A stretch of DNA of 35,168 nucleotides from Planctomycetales bacterium (lineage in GTDB: Bacteria; Planctomycetota; Planctomycetia; Pirellulales; Pirellulaceae): positions 1-35,168 of the forward strand of contig JAGQPR010000022.1 of the NCBI GenBank assembly GCA_020426625.1. Direction: 5' to 3'. The position numbers and the translations under genes were made by a program. The notes below the pieces were generated by a model. It was not told where the DNA came from. It did not search any database and saw only the letters and a program-made list of their open reading frames with translations. The first letter of the stretch is position 1. Each line of letters opens with the position of its first letter. This document shows positions 9,670-18,291 of the stretch, piece by piece.

Positions 9670-9892
9670 AGAAACCTCTGTTCGCAGAACGATATCAGAC
9701 TATTAACGATTAGAACGGACCCTGGCACAAACATTATCCTAGCTTCGACAAATGGCCGTGCAACACGGACCAAGAGAAATTCACGTGAATGAACTTGGCG
9801 ATAGTTGCTAAGAAGCGTAAGTCAGGGTGCGTAGTGAACGAAAAACGCACCGGCCAGCGCAGCTTAATTAATTACTAGTGGCAGGAGCATTC

Positions 9893-10735
9893 CTATAACA
9901 GCGCAGCTACTACCAAAGCTGCATTCACAACGACGAAGCCAACAACCAGAATCCCAAAGGACATATGATCCAACTTGGCGGATAGCACTTTTTCGCCACA
10001 GCGATCATAGAGATAAAGCGAAATTGTAGACTCTACCAAAGTGACCATGATGGTCAGGATGCCCAAGCCATTGACGACATCCGCCAAGGAGAAATCGCCT
10101 GTCTCCGGCACCAAACTGTTGACGACATAAGAATTGGCAACCGAAGCAAACAGAGCCCCCACTCCCAAGCCGAAGCGAGGATCAAGATCTGTCGGGCGAA
10201 CGAGGCAGGCCAGGAACGAGATCGCCACGGAAATGTGCAGCGCTTGAAATAGTTTCAAGTAGAGCCCCAAACCAGTCCGCTCAATCTCTATGCCCATTCG
10301 GAACTGAGAAAAAGTAGACTTGGCACCAGGCGCCAATCGCGGATCTCCGCGGGACGTCTTGTATGCATGGGGCTTTTCCAAGGCTTGCCACTTGCCAATG
10401 CGATAACCTGGAATACTCAGCCGAGAACTCACGTTGCTGTTTTCCATGTCAGGCACGTACAGCAGTCTTTGGCGGGAATACTCTCCGTTCTCGATGGCGA
10501 TCAAGTGTAACTGAGAATCAAGTGGCAACTGCGTCGTTGGAAAGACCTTTGTAACCTTGGCGACTACCCGGCGCCTTTGGTAATGATCGTCCTGTTCGTC
10601 GTATTCAGCCAAGAGCTCGTTGGATTCAATCGTGCCTTCCATCACGACCAAACCTTTCGCGGGATCTATTTCGTTTCCTTGCCACCGAAACCAAACGTCA
10701 AAGACCCTTACCCGTGTGGCATCTTGCGTAGCCAA
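9893..10735 (-). CDS. Membrane protein resembling a pentameric ligand-gated ion channel (main part)
   Basis: The 280-residue frame has a soluble half (about 1-155) and four hydrophobic helices: about 160-179, 187-208, 218-243 and 258-280. The soluble half shows FPTTQLPLDSQLHLIAIE, LLYVPDMENSNVSS, PGYRI, and a basic amphipathic run (QFRMGIEIERTG) just before the first helix. That is the order of a Cys-loop-type beta-sandwich with a YPFD-like motif, then four helices, the second followed by a Pro loop (VPETGDFSLAD). I therefore suggest a bacterial channel-like protein; residue identity to characterised channels is low. The frame opens at a TTG (10735), and the coding signal continues upstream in the same frame (ECCYIPSHPIQASAAED) to a TGA near 10816, while a membrane helix expected at the N-terminus lies in another frame (10698-10919). 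A frameshifted gene is the simplest reading. Confidence 0.6.
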   Translation of the reverse strand: MATQDATRVRVFDVWFRWQGNEIDPAKGLVVMEGTIESNELLAEYDEQDDHYQRRRVVAKVTKVFPTTQLPLDSQLHLIAIENGEYSRQRLLYVPDMENSNVSSRLSIPGYRIGKWQALEKPHAYKTSRGDPRLAPGAKSTFSQFRMGIEIERTGLGLYLKLFQALHISVAISFLACLVRPTDLDPRFGLGVGALFASVANSYVVNSLVPETGDFSLADVVNGLGILTIMVTLVESTISLYLYDRCGEKVLSAKLDHMSFGILVVGFVVVNAALVVAALL

Positions 10736-10919
10736 GTCCTCGGCTGCCGACGCCTGGATCGGGTGAGAGGGGATATAACAGCATTCGATGGTGCTGGGAT
10801 TGGCGGTACTTGGTCACCCACAGAAATCCCAGGCAGATACTGCCCACAAGGACGAAAAAACCAATCAATCCCACAGTCCAATAACGGAACCATTGCCGTT
10901 CTTGTAGTTCTGATAGCAA
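10698..10919 (-). pseudogene. N-terminal transmembrane segment of the channel-like gene, in another frame
   Basis: This frame starts at a TTG (10919) and reads LSELQERQWFRYWTVGLIGF, continuing as a strong membrane helix (about residues 12-35) that ends in WVTKYRQ. Family members of the downstream protein would be expected to have such an anchor before the soluble domain. The frame then loses protein-like character (LSPDPGVGSRGLGYARCHTG) exactly where the frame of the 9893-10735 protein becomes protein-like. The switch falls between about 10750 and 10815. It is either a real disabling mutation, a sequence error, or two overlapping genes; I favour one broken or misread gene. Confidence 0.45.
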
Positions 10920-11229
10920 ACTTTGATCGGCTTGTCCTGTAATATTCGCATCAACACAGCTACGGATTGGACGGGTATTCGAACACTAACACTCTGTCAA
11001 CGGCAAGAGGGCCGTGAGCTGATCCTCTATTCGCCCCGCCGAACGTGAGGCTTTCGCAATGATGTGCGTCCGATAAAACACGAAAGCCGCAAGCGATCTG
11101 TATAGTGTGTTTCCTTTCGCAATTCCAAACCTAATTGTGAATATTGAGATTTACAATCCGACATGTGAGACCAAGCGATTTCGTTGTCGGTTTTAGTTAG
11201 AATCACTGTAATACAACTTATGGAGTGCG
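10920..11229. other. Intergenic region with one inverted repeat
   Basis: This stretch lies between the second ECF sigma gene (ends 11230, reverse strand) and the channel-like gene. It holds a perfect 8-base inverted repeat, GGCTTTCG (11049-11056) and CGAAAGCC (11081-11088), with a 24-base loop. It could end transcription of the sigma gene or be an operator. Otherwise I see nothing: the short reverse frames here have no protein-like sequence. Confidence 0.4.
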
Positions 11230-11787
11230 TCACCGGTTCATTTCGCGTTGCAGCCAGGCGCGAGCGTAGGCCCAATTGCGTTTGGCTGTGCGGACGGAAA
11301 TGCCGAGGATCTGCGCAGTCTCGTCAACTGTCAAACCCGTGAAGTAACGTAACTCGACTAACTTGGCAAGTTGAGCGTCTTGTTGAGCAAGTTTATCCAG
11401 AGCTTCGTCAAGGGACAGCAATTCGTCTGGATCGCTGGACGCTTCAGCGGCCAAATCGTCTGCCATTTCCGCGCGTTTCAGGTCACCGCCTCGTTTGGCT
11501 CTTCCTTTGCGGCGGGCGTTGTCAATCAGGATGCGTCTCATCGCCTCCGCAGCTGCCGAGAAGAAATGTCCACGACTGTCCCATTGCTTGCTACCATCCC
11601 CCACCAATCGCAAAAAGGCCTCGTGTACCAGGGCTGTGGGCTGCAGAGTCTGCCCCGACTTTTCTTGCTTCATCCGGACGGCGGCCAACCGCCTCAATTC
11701 GTCATATACTAGTGGCAACAACTGGTTCGCAGCAGCAGAATCTCCTTGTTCGATCGCTGTTAGAATTCGGGTAAGATCGTTATTCAA
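11230..11787 (-). CDS. ECF-type RNA polymerase sigma factor
   Basis: A 185-residue ECF sigma factor of the same group as the one at 3822. Region 2 contains LLPLVYDELRRLAAVRM, GQTLQPTALVHEAFLRLVGD and RGHFFSAAAEAMRRILIDN; region 4 contains LRYFTGLTVDETAQILGIS followed by RTAKRNWAYARAWL. The start is a TTG at 11787 with GGGA about 6 bases upstream; no better start is seen. It is transcribed away from the YHYH gene across a gap of about 120 bases, and the nearest kinase (13454) is on the opposite strand. A divergent promoter region shared by sigma factor and target operon is plausible: this factor may drive its own gene and the 11908-onward run. That is inference from position only. Confidence 0.93.
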   Translation of the reverse strand: MNNDLTRILTAIEQGDSAAANQLLPLVYDELRRLAAVRMKQEKSGQTLQPTALVHEAFLRLVGDGSKQWDSRGHFFSAAAEAMRRILIDNARRKGRAKRGGDLKRAEMADDLAAEASSDPDELLSLDEALDKLAQQDAQLAKLVELRYFTGLTVDETAQILGISVRTAKRNWAYARAWLQREMNR

Positions 11788-11907
11788 GTTTGATCCCGTG
11801 AAAATGCTGGTGGATTTCGTGGCACCTGGGACAGCCGTAAAGCGCCTTCTATTGTAGACGAGTTTCCTTTACACAAATCGGTTGAGCTGTCATACAGGAT
11901 GTCAGTC

Positions 11908-13377
11908 ATGAAAAAACGAATATTAGTCTTATCCACTGTGTTGCTTTCCAGCAGCTTTGTGCTGATCGTGGTTGCTCAGCCGCCGCCAATGCGCACGCAT
12001 AGCATCACTGAAAAGGGTCAGCTCGATCGCTTGCCCGCCACGCAGGCACCGCCAACGAATAGTGAAGTATCGATCACGATCGAGGGGGACCAGCGAGTGA
12101 TCGTGTCCAATGGAATTCCGAACCACAAGACCGGCCAATTCCCGAATCGAGGCAACCCAAATCGTATCACTGCTCAACGCCACGAGTACCGTATTCCAGC
12201 CAATCCCCAAGTCGCCGACGAAATCACGCCGATGCATGGCGAATTCGGCGTTGCGGTCAATGGAATTCCCTTCGATCCGGGGGCGGCGGAGTTCTACGAC
12301 GGAGAGCCGGGTTGGCAATACGAGCCACTTTCGGGCGCTATTGATCTTGGCATCGATATGTCTCACGCCCACGTCCAGCCCACGGGCAAGTATCACTATC
12401 ATGGTTTGCCCAGTGGCTTGATCGACTCGATCGAAGTCAAAGCGGGTTCGCATTCTCCGCTGGTAGGCTGGGCAGCTGACGGTTTTCCGATGTACGCAGT
12501 GTATGGTTACACCAGTCCCAAAGACGCGAACTCGCCAGTTCGCCAGCTAGTTTCTAGTTATCAGTTAAAGAAAGGTGAACGCCCGGGGGGAGATGCGCCC
12601 GGCGGCGAGTATGACGGTACCTTTGTCCGCGACTACGAATACGTGGCAGGCAGCGGCGATTTGGACGAATGCAATGGTCGCTTTACGGTCACGCCGGAAT
12701 ACCCCGAAGGAATCTATGCATACTTTTTAACTGAGAACTGGCCGGTGGTTCCTCGTTACTATCGCGGTACGCCCTCGGCAGATTTCCGCCATGGCCCAGG
12801 TCCAGCTGGACCTGGAGGCAACTTTGCTGGTGGACCAGGCGGAGATCGGCGCGGCGGTCCTAGAATGGAAGGTGGTCGGGGGATGCGCGGCGGGCCCGGA
12901 CGGGAAGGACCCTTCGATGGTCAGGGCTTTGGTCCGAGTGGGCCCGGCCAGCCAGGTCCCAGCGGAGATCCGTTTAGCCGGGGCGAATTCAGTCAACGAG
13001 CTCCAGGCCAGCGCGGTCCACGTGGTGCTCCTGGTATGGGGGGATTTGATCGTCCTCCGCGGCCCGGACAGATTTTGCCACCGTTTCTTATCGATGCCCT
13101 TAACTTGAGCCAAGATCAGCGAGCGAAGCTGGACGAACTGCAAGCCACCGTCGATCAGGAACTCAAGTCGATCCTAACCGAAGAACAGTTGGAACAACTT
13201 GAATCACCACGAAGCGGACCGGCTGGCGGCCAACAGCCTCCGCCAGGCGGCCCACCAGGTGGATTCGGCGGGCAGGGATTCGGTGGGCAGGGATTCGGAG
13301 GACCTCCAGGTAGTCCCAGCTTCGACGGAGGACGGGGACGCCCCGGTGGTGGTCGACCTACAGGGCCTCCTCGCTAG
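11908..13377 (+). CDS. Secreted YHYH-domain protein with Gly/Pro/Arg-rich tail
   Basis: A 489-residue secreted protein. Residues 1-24 are a signal peptide (MKKRILVLSTVLLSSSFVLI). Residues about 50-285 form a YHYH domain, with the naming motif in HVQPTGKYHYHGLP (YHYH at about 162-165) and other family patterns (VNGIPFDPGAAEFY, VGWAADGFPMYAVYGY, LDECNGRFTVTPEYPEG). The function of YHYH proteins is not established; the His cluster suggests metal binding. Residues about 290-390 and 435-489 are Gly/Pro/Arg-rich, partly collagen-like. Between them lies a short helical segment (LNLSQDQRAKLDELQATVDQ, ending ILTEEQLEQLE) resembling the LTxxQ motifs of Spy/CpxP-type and related planctomycete proteins. 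I prefer the ATG at 11908 to 11899, because AGGA sits about 8 bases before 11908. It is followed 76 bases later by a Ser/Thr kinase gene. Confidence 0.88.
   Translation: MKKRILVLSTVLLSSSFVLIVVAQPPPMRTHSITEKGQLDRLPATQAPPTNSEVSITIEGDQRVIVSNGIPNHKTGQFPNRGNPNRITAQRHEYRIPANPQVADEITPMHGEFGVAVNGIPFDPGAAEFYDGEPGWQYEPLSGAIDLGIDMSHAHVQPTGKYHYHGLPSGLIDSIEVKAGSHSPLVGWAADGFPMYAVYGYTSPKDANSPVRQLVSSYQLKKGERPGGDAPGGEYDGTFVRDYEYVAGSGDLDECNGRFTVTPEYPEGIYAYFLTENWPVVPRYYRGTPSADFRHGPGPAGPGGNFAGGPGGDRRGGPRMEGGRGMRGGPGREGPFDGQGFGPSGPGQPGPSGDPFSRGEFSQRAPGQRGPRGAPGMGGFDRPPRPGQILPPFLIDALNLSQDQRAKLDELQATVDQELKSILTEEQLEQLESPRSGPAGGQQPPPGGPPGGFGGQGFGGQGFGGPPGSPSFDGGRGRPGGGRPTGPPR
13261..13305 (+). repeat. 15-base tandem repeat encoding GFGGQ
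   Basis: Three consecutive 15-base units, GGATTCGGCGGGCAG and two variants, encode GFGGQ-GFGGQ-GFGGP near the C-terminus of the YHYH protein. The third copy has diverged at its end. The unit is in frame, so copy-number change would lengthen or shorten the tail without breaking the gene. Confidence 0.85.
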
Positions 13378-13453
13378 GCGAGCAACAAATGAGTTGCAAC
13401 ATGTTGTTCAAGAGAAGTATGGTTTCGTTTATCGTAGTACTTGCAGATTTAGC

Positions 13454-15868
13454 ATGGGTGTAGAACCGAATCCCAGTGAGCGCACCATTTTTCAGCAAGC
13501 GATCGAAGAGGAAGACCTCGACGATCGCTTGGCCTATTTGGAACGTGCCTGCAAAGGGAATCAGCAATTGCGGGCCGCCGTCGACGCGTTGTTAGCCGCC
13601 CATGACGGTCCCGCCGAACTATTGGATCATCCCCTTTGTGCTGGAGTGAACAAACCTGAGTGGGACGATGTTGGCCAACAGCAAGCGATTGAGCACGTCG
13701 GACTTCATATTGGTCCCTACAAACTGTTGGAGCAGATTGGCGAGGGTGGCTTCGGCATGGTCTTCGTCGCCCAGCAGTATGAGCCTGTGCGACGTCGGGT
13801 TGCTCTGAAAGTTCTCAAGCCAGGAATGGGATCGAAGGAAGTCATTGCGCGCTTCGCCGCAGAACGGCAGGCGGTAGCCATGATGAGCCACACGAACATC
13901 GCGCAAGTGTTTGATGCGGGAGTCACGGCGGACCAACGCCCCTACTTTGTGATGGAGTTAGTGCGGGGTTTGGCCATCACCGAATTCTGCGACAAACATC
14001 AACTGGATATCCGTCAGCGACTGTCCATACTTATCGACGTGTGTCTCGCAGTACATCACGCGCACCAAAAAGGAGTCATACATCGCGACTTGAAACCGAC
14101 CAACGTTTTGGTGACCCTACATGATGGTCGCCCCGTGCCGAAAGTCATCGACTTTGGAGTGGCTAAGGCTCTCGGCGAGAAACTGACGGACAAGACCATC
14201 TACACAAGATTCTTTGGCATGGTCGGTACGCCAGCCTACATGAGCCCTGAGCAAGCCGAGATGAGTGGCTTGGACGTCGATACCCGTAGCGATATCTACT
14301 CTTTGGGCGTGGTGTTGTATGAGTTGTTGGTCGGCACGACACCCTTTGATCGCAGCCGCCTGGATTCCGTTGGTATCGACGAAATGCGGCGAATTATCCG
14401 CGAAGAAGAACCGCCTCGTCCAAGCATGCGCTACTGGTCCACGACAGCGGAAATGAATCTGTCAACGGTTGTTGACCAGCGCGGCATTGATTCACGGCGC
14501 GTTGGATCCGCGCTGCGTGGTGATCTGGATTGGATCGTCATGAAGTGCTTGGAAAAGGACCGCTCCCGACGCTATGATTCGGCAAAATCCTTGGCAGACG
14601 ATATTAAACGCTACCTCGATGGTGAAATTGTCCAGGCGCGTGCACCCAGTACGATCTACAAATTGCGAAAATATGCCGTCCGACATCGGGTTCCGTTGTT
14701 CTTCACGACGCTGGTGGCTATTTCCATGTTGCTAGGTACGTTGGCTAGTCTGTGGCAAATGTCGAAGGCGATTGGCGAGCGCAATGCCAAGGATCAAGCC
14801 CTGCGTGAGGCCACGGCGGCGAAAGTCGAAGCGATTGCAGCTCAGCGCCAGGTCCAGCGATTCGCCGACGACCTGATCCATGCAAATGAGCTGGTAATCA
14901 GCGGCCAAACGCATGCCGACGCGGGGCGTTGGGCCGAAGCGGCAGTCGAGTTGGAGGCAGCAGTTAAGATCCAACCCGGTTATTACCTACCGCGAGTGCA
15001 GCGGGCAATGCTTTATACTCAGCTGCATCTATGGGAAGAAGCTGCGGACGATTTTGCGGTTGCCCTGGATACGGGCGCGCCGACGTCACAACCTCAGTGG
15101 ACGGGAGTCCGGGCACTGTTCTTATTCACAGAACACTTTAATGCTCTTGAGAAAATTAGCAAGAAATTCGATCCACTGGAGACCCGTGGGCCACCACAAT
15201 GGATGCACTTGCGGGATCTGATGATCGAGGGGTTGGTGCTCAACCGCACACCCGAGCCTGCCCTGACCGAAGCTCAATTGGTGGCCATCGTGCGGCACTG
15301 GTTGGTCGAGCGGCCACGTGAGATGCCACCTCGAGAAATTCGACCGCGTGAAATACCTAGCAGGGATAAGTCGCCAAGAGCAAACTCGCCGCCCTGGGAC
15401 ATGCCGCCAGCGGGCGGACCGAACCGCCCGCGTCCGCGTGGACCATTTGCTTCGCCTGGGCCCGAGGAGCGCACACCTGTTTCAGTAGTTCATTATGTGG
15501 CTGGGTTGGTCTTCTTGCAGGTGGGCCAGTATCAACCAGCGATTGACGAGCTTACCCTCGCGTTAGAGGAAGATCGTTGGCCTGGCAGGTATGTCGTCTA
15601 CGCTCCACTGGCCCTGGCGCTGTTTGAGCAAGGACGAGTCAACGAGGCAAAAGAATGGCTTGAAAGGTCTGACAAAGCCATTGGTCCAGAGCTGACCAAT
15701 CGAGATGCTCAGGCTGAATTCGATCGGAATTCGCCTTGGTTCGACTTAGTTGAGGGACTGCTGCTAAATGAAAAAGCGTGGCAGACAGTCCACGGCACTA
15801 GTTCTCCACTGCGCCGCCAGCTCGATCAAGCTCGTGAATCAGCTCTTGAATTGATAGGACTCTATTGA
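13454..15868 (+). CDS. Membrane Ser/Thr protein kinase with TPR-like C-terminal region
   Basis: An 804-residue Hanks-type kinase. The N-terminal helical segment (about 5-60; LRAAVDALLAAHDGPAELLD) is shared with the 4408 kinase. The kinase domain spans about 89-392: glycine loop GEGGFGMVF, Lys119 (VALKV), HRDLKPTN with Asp212, DFG at 233-235, and GTPAYMSPEQ. One membrane helix lies at about 413-435, then a short coiled coil and TPR-like helices (AGRWAEAAVELEAAVKIQPG; then VGQYQPAIDELTLALEEDRW). Around residues 620-665 an insert of Pro/Arg-rich pentads interrupts the helices. The catalytic set is complete, so activity is expected. The open frame reaches back to 13199 but overlaps the YHYH gene in another frame and lacks family sequence there; the ATG at 13454 gives the expected N-terminus. 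Its position after the YHYH gene suggests one operon. Confidence 0.93.
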   Translation: MGVEPNPSERTIFQQAIEEEDLDDRLAYLERACKGNQQLRAAVDALLAAHDGPAELLDHPLCAGVNKPEWDDVGQQQAIEHVGLHIGPYKLLEQIGEGGFGMVFVAQQYEPVRRRVALKVLKPGMGSKEVIARFAAERQAVAMMSHTNIAQVFDAGVTADQRPYFVMELVRGLAITEFCDKHQLDIRQRLSILIDVCLAVHHAHQKGVIHRDLKPTNVLVTLHDGRPVPKVIDFGVAKALGEKLTDKTIYTRFFGMVGTPAYMSPEQAEMSGLDVDTRSDIYSLGVVLYELLVGTTPFDRSRLDSVGIDEMRRIIREEEPPRPSMRYWSTTAEMNLSTVVDQRGIDSRRVGSALRGDLDWIVMKCLEKDRSRRYDSAKSLADDIKRYLDGEIVQARAPSTIYKLRKYAVRHRVPLFFTTLVAISMLLGTLASLWQMSKAIGERNAKDQALREATAAKVEAIAAQRQVQRFADDLIHANELVISGQTHADAGRWAEAAVELEAAVKIQPGYYLPRVQRAMLYTQLHLWEEAADDFAVALDTGAPTSQPQWTGVRALFLFTEHFNALEKISKKFDPLETRGPPQWMHLRDLMIEGLVLNRTPEPALTEAQLVAIVRHWLVERPREMPPREIRPREIPSRDKSPRANSPPWDMPPAGGPNRPRPRGPFASPGPEERTPVSVVHYVAGLVFLQVGQYQPAIDELTLALEEDRWPGRYVVYAPLALALFEQGRVNEAKEWLERSDKAIGPELTNRDAQAEFDRNSPWFDLVEGLLLNEKAWQTVHGTSSPLRRQLDQARESALELIGLY

Positions 15869-16047
15869 GTTCATTAATCGAGGCGGTGGCGGCGAAAACA
15901 TCAGCTTGGCGATTTCGGCACCATCGTTGTCGTTCTCACGCAACGCTCGACTTCAATCTTGCAGCCAAATGCAATTCCACTGCATGGGAACGCGAATTGC
16001 TCTCCGTCGAACCTTCGAACAGGTAACACGAAGACATTGGAAGAATT

Positions 16048-17058
16048 ATGCAACACAAACGAGACGGATTTACGCTGGTCGAATTGCTGGTCGTCATCGC
16101 CATTATTGGCATTCTGGTAGGCTTATTGTTACCAGCAGTGCAGGCAGCGCGAGAAGCAGCTCGAAGAATGCAGTGCCAGAATAACCTGAAACAGCTTGCG
16201 CTCGCGTGCCACAATTACGAAAGTGCGCACAAACGGTTTCCATCTTCGGCGGTGATCGACTTTCGCAACGCGAATACGGCAAACAATGTTTCTTGGGGCG
16301 TCCATGGTCGAATCCTGCCTTTTCTCGAGCAAGGCAATGTCTACAGTCAAGTCGACTTGTCGCAGGGGTGGGACTTTCAGCCAGTGATTGATGGACTGAG
16401 AATCCCTCCATACTCTTGCCCTAGTGACCCCAAAGCCGACATATCGCGCCCGTTCACTGACCAGCGCCCGACGCTGTTCCCGACCTGTTATGGATTTAAC
16501 CTCGGACGGTGGTTTGTTTACAATCCAGCGACGCGACGCGGAGGTGAGGGTATGTTCTACCCTAATTCCTTTCTGAAGTTTGGCAGCGTTTCCGACGGTA
16601 CCAGTTCGACGCTGTTGGCGGCTGAGGTAAGGGCTTGGACACCTTATCTGCGAAATGGTGGCCCCAATTCGACTAGCATGCCCAACACAGTTGCCGAGGC
16701 TGAGGCCATTGTTGCCAGTGGTAGTGAATTCAAAGACACAGGGCATACCGAATGGCCCGATGGCCGAGTTCATCACACGGGATTCACCGCTGCAATGCCT
16801 CCGAATAGTACAGTGCGATATACCAGAGGGGGCGAGCAATACCAAGAAACGGATTACAATTCGTGGCAAGAGGGGAAATCTGGATCTGCCGGTAACCCCA
16901 GTTACGCGATTATTACCTCCCGCAGTTTTCACACGGGCGTGGTCAACGCCGCTCGCGTAGATGGTTCGGTGTCGACGGTGTCGGAAAATATAGATTTGTC
17001 AATTTGGCGCGCCTTGGCCACGCGAAGCGGTGGTGAGGTGATCGAACAATTGGAATGA
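16048..17058 (+). CDS. DUF1559 protein with type IV pilin-like N-terminus
   Basis: A 336-residue DUF1559 protein. The prepilin-type helix ([19 protein letters not shown]) begins at residue 8, followed by [20 protein letters not shown]. The C-terminal box [20 protein letters not shown] fits the family H...DGS pattern. GGAAGAA sits just before the ATG as a ribosome site. It is a distant paralogue of the gene at 8662-9669: the first 60 residues are nearly alike, the remainder diverges. It lies 179 bases after the kinase and 78 bases before the terpene-cyclase-repeat gene, so it may belong to the same transcription unit. A role as a pilin-like surface subunit is inferred. Confidence 0.95.
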   Translation: MQHKRDGFTLVELLVVIAIIGILVGLLLPAVQAAREAARRMQCQNNLKQLALACHNYESAHKRFPSSAVIDFRNANTANNVSWGVHGRILPFLEQGNVYSQVDLSQGWDFQPVIDGLRIPPYSCPSDPKADISRPFTDQRPTLFPTCYGFNLGRWFVYNPATRRGGEGMFYPNSFLKFGSVSDGTSSTLLAAEVRAWTPYLRNGGPNSTSMPNTVAEAEAIVASGSEFKDTGHTEWPDGRVHHTGFTAAMPPNSTVRYTRGGEQYQETDYNSWQEGKSGSAGNPSYAIITSRSFHTGVVNAARVDGSVSTVSENIDLSIWRALATRSGGEVIEQLE

Positions 17059-17136
17059 CACGGTGCCATTGTACAAAACGACCGAATACACTTGGTTCGT
17101 TTGCCATTCGCTATTGATTGCACGGAGTTGAAGCTT

Positions 17137-18246
17137 ATGTTGAAGAATCGTGGAAAGATTGCCTTGATGGCCGTGGCTTTCAATCTTGCATTGCAAGTTA
17201 TTGCACCTGTAACGGCAGTCTCACAGGACACGTCGTCTCGTGAAGTTCTAGTCCGCAAAGCAATTGACTTTTTGCGAATTCGTGGACAGCAACCGGACGG
17301 AGCGGTCAGTCCTAAAGTCGGCGTGGGTGTGACCGCATTGGCGGCCACCGCACTCATTCAAAACGATGTACCGTTGCAAGATCCGATGGTTGCCAAAGCC
17401 GTTATGCTGGTGGCTGGGTCCGCTCGCGAGGATGGCGGCATCTACGCTCCCGATTCGCGCATCAGAATGTACGAAACCTGCGTCGCGATGTTATGCCTGC
17501 AAGCTGCCAACCATGATGGCCGATACGATGGCTTACTAGCCAGGGCGGCCAAATACATCAAAGGAGAACAATTTACTGAGTCGAAAGGGCTGGACCCCTC
17601 GGACGCCGACTACGGAGGAGCTGGCTATGGAGGCGCGTCGAGACCGGATCTGAGCAACACAACATTTTTTGTCGACGCTCTCAGCCATATGAAACAGGGA
17701 GATCATGACGAGGCGATTGAGAAAGCGCTGGCTTTCGTCTCTCGATGTCAAAACCTGGAATCCGCTCATAACACCGGAAAGCATGCAGCCAAGATCAATG
17801 ACGGTGGCTTCTATTACACTGTTTCCGAAGGTGGTGTTTCGGCTGCAGGCGATACGCCAGATGGCGGCTTGCGAAGCTACGGATCGATGACCTACGCTGG
17901 ACTGAAGAGCATGATCTATGCGGGACTCACCCCGGACGACTCGCGCGTGACCGCCGCGCTAACTTGGGTACAAAAGCACTACACGCTAGACTCGAATCCA
18001 GGTCTCGGTGATGCCGGACTTTTCTACTACTATCACCTGTTTGCTAAGAGTCTCGATGCAGCTGGATTAGCCGAGATTACAGACGCCAACGGCGTACAGC
18101 ATGATTGGCGAGCAGAGCTGGTCGAACATTTGGCTATGCTTCAGGCGGCGGACGGCTCGTGGACCAACAAGAATTCCCGTTGGATGGAGGGAGATCCCAA
18201 CTTGGCAACGGTTTTTAGTTTGCTGGCGCTTAGTTATTGCAAGTGA
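17137..18246 (+). CDS. Prenyltransferase/squalene-oxidase-repeat (terpene-cyclase-like) secreted protein
   Basis: A 369-residue protein with a signal peptide (MLKNRGKIALMAVAFNLALQ, cleavage near AVSQD) and alpha/alpha-barrel repeats of the prenyltransferase/squalene oxidase type. Visible units include GQQPDGAVSPKVGVGVTALA, REDGGIYAPDSRIRMYETCV, SYGSMTYAGLKSMIYAGLTP and LQAADGSWTNKNSRWMEGDP. The catalytic DxDD of squalene-hopene cyclases is not seen, so enzyme activity is doubtful; export also argues against sterol or hopanoid synthesis. Similar exported repeat proteins are common in planctomycetes and their function is unknown. An open frame begins at 17092, but the ATG at 17137 has CGGAG 9 bases upstream and leads directly into the signal peptide. 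It lies 45 bases before the histidine kinase gene. Confidence 0.85.
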   Translation: MLKNRGKIALMAVAFNLALQVIAPVTAVSQDTSSREVLVRKAIDFLRIRGQQPDGAVSPKVGVGVTALAATALIQNDVPLQDPMVAKAVMLVAGSAREDGGIYAPDSRIRMYETCVAMLCLQAANHDGRYDGLLARAAKYIKGEQFTESKGLDPSDADYGGAGYGGASRPDLSNTTFFVDALSHMKQGDHDEAIEKALAFVSRCQNLESAHNTGKHAAKINDGGFYYTVSEGGVSAAGDTPDGGLRSYGSMTYAGLKSMIYAGLTPDDSRVTAALTWVQKHYTLDSNPGLGDAGLFYYYHLFAKSLDAAGLAEITDANGVQHDWRAELVEHLAMLQAADGSWTNKNSRWMEGDPNLATVFSLLALSYCK

Positions 18247-18291
18247 CAGTGCAAGGGCCAATAACAATCTCAGTTTGGGTAAAGGTCTGAC

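Noticed and set aside
13199..13453. Upstream extension of the second kinase into the YHYH gene
   Set aside because: The overlap is an out-of-frame reading of the Gly/Pro-rich tail; the ATG at 13454 starts the family-like N-terminus.
17137..18246. Squalene-hopene cyclase (hopanoid synthesis) as the function of the repeat protein
   Set aside because: The protein has a signal peptide, is about half the usual cyclase length and lacks the DxDD catalytic motif.
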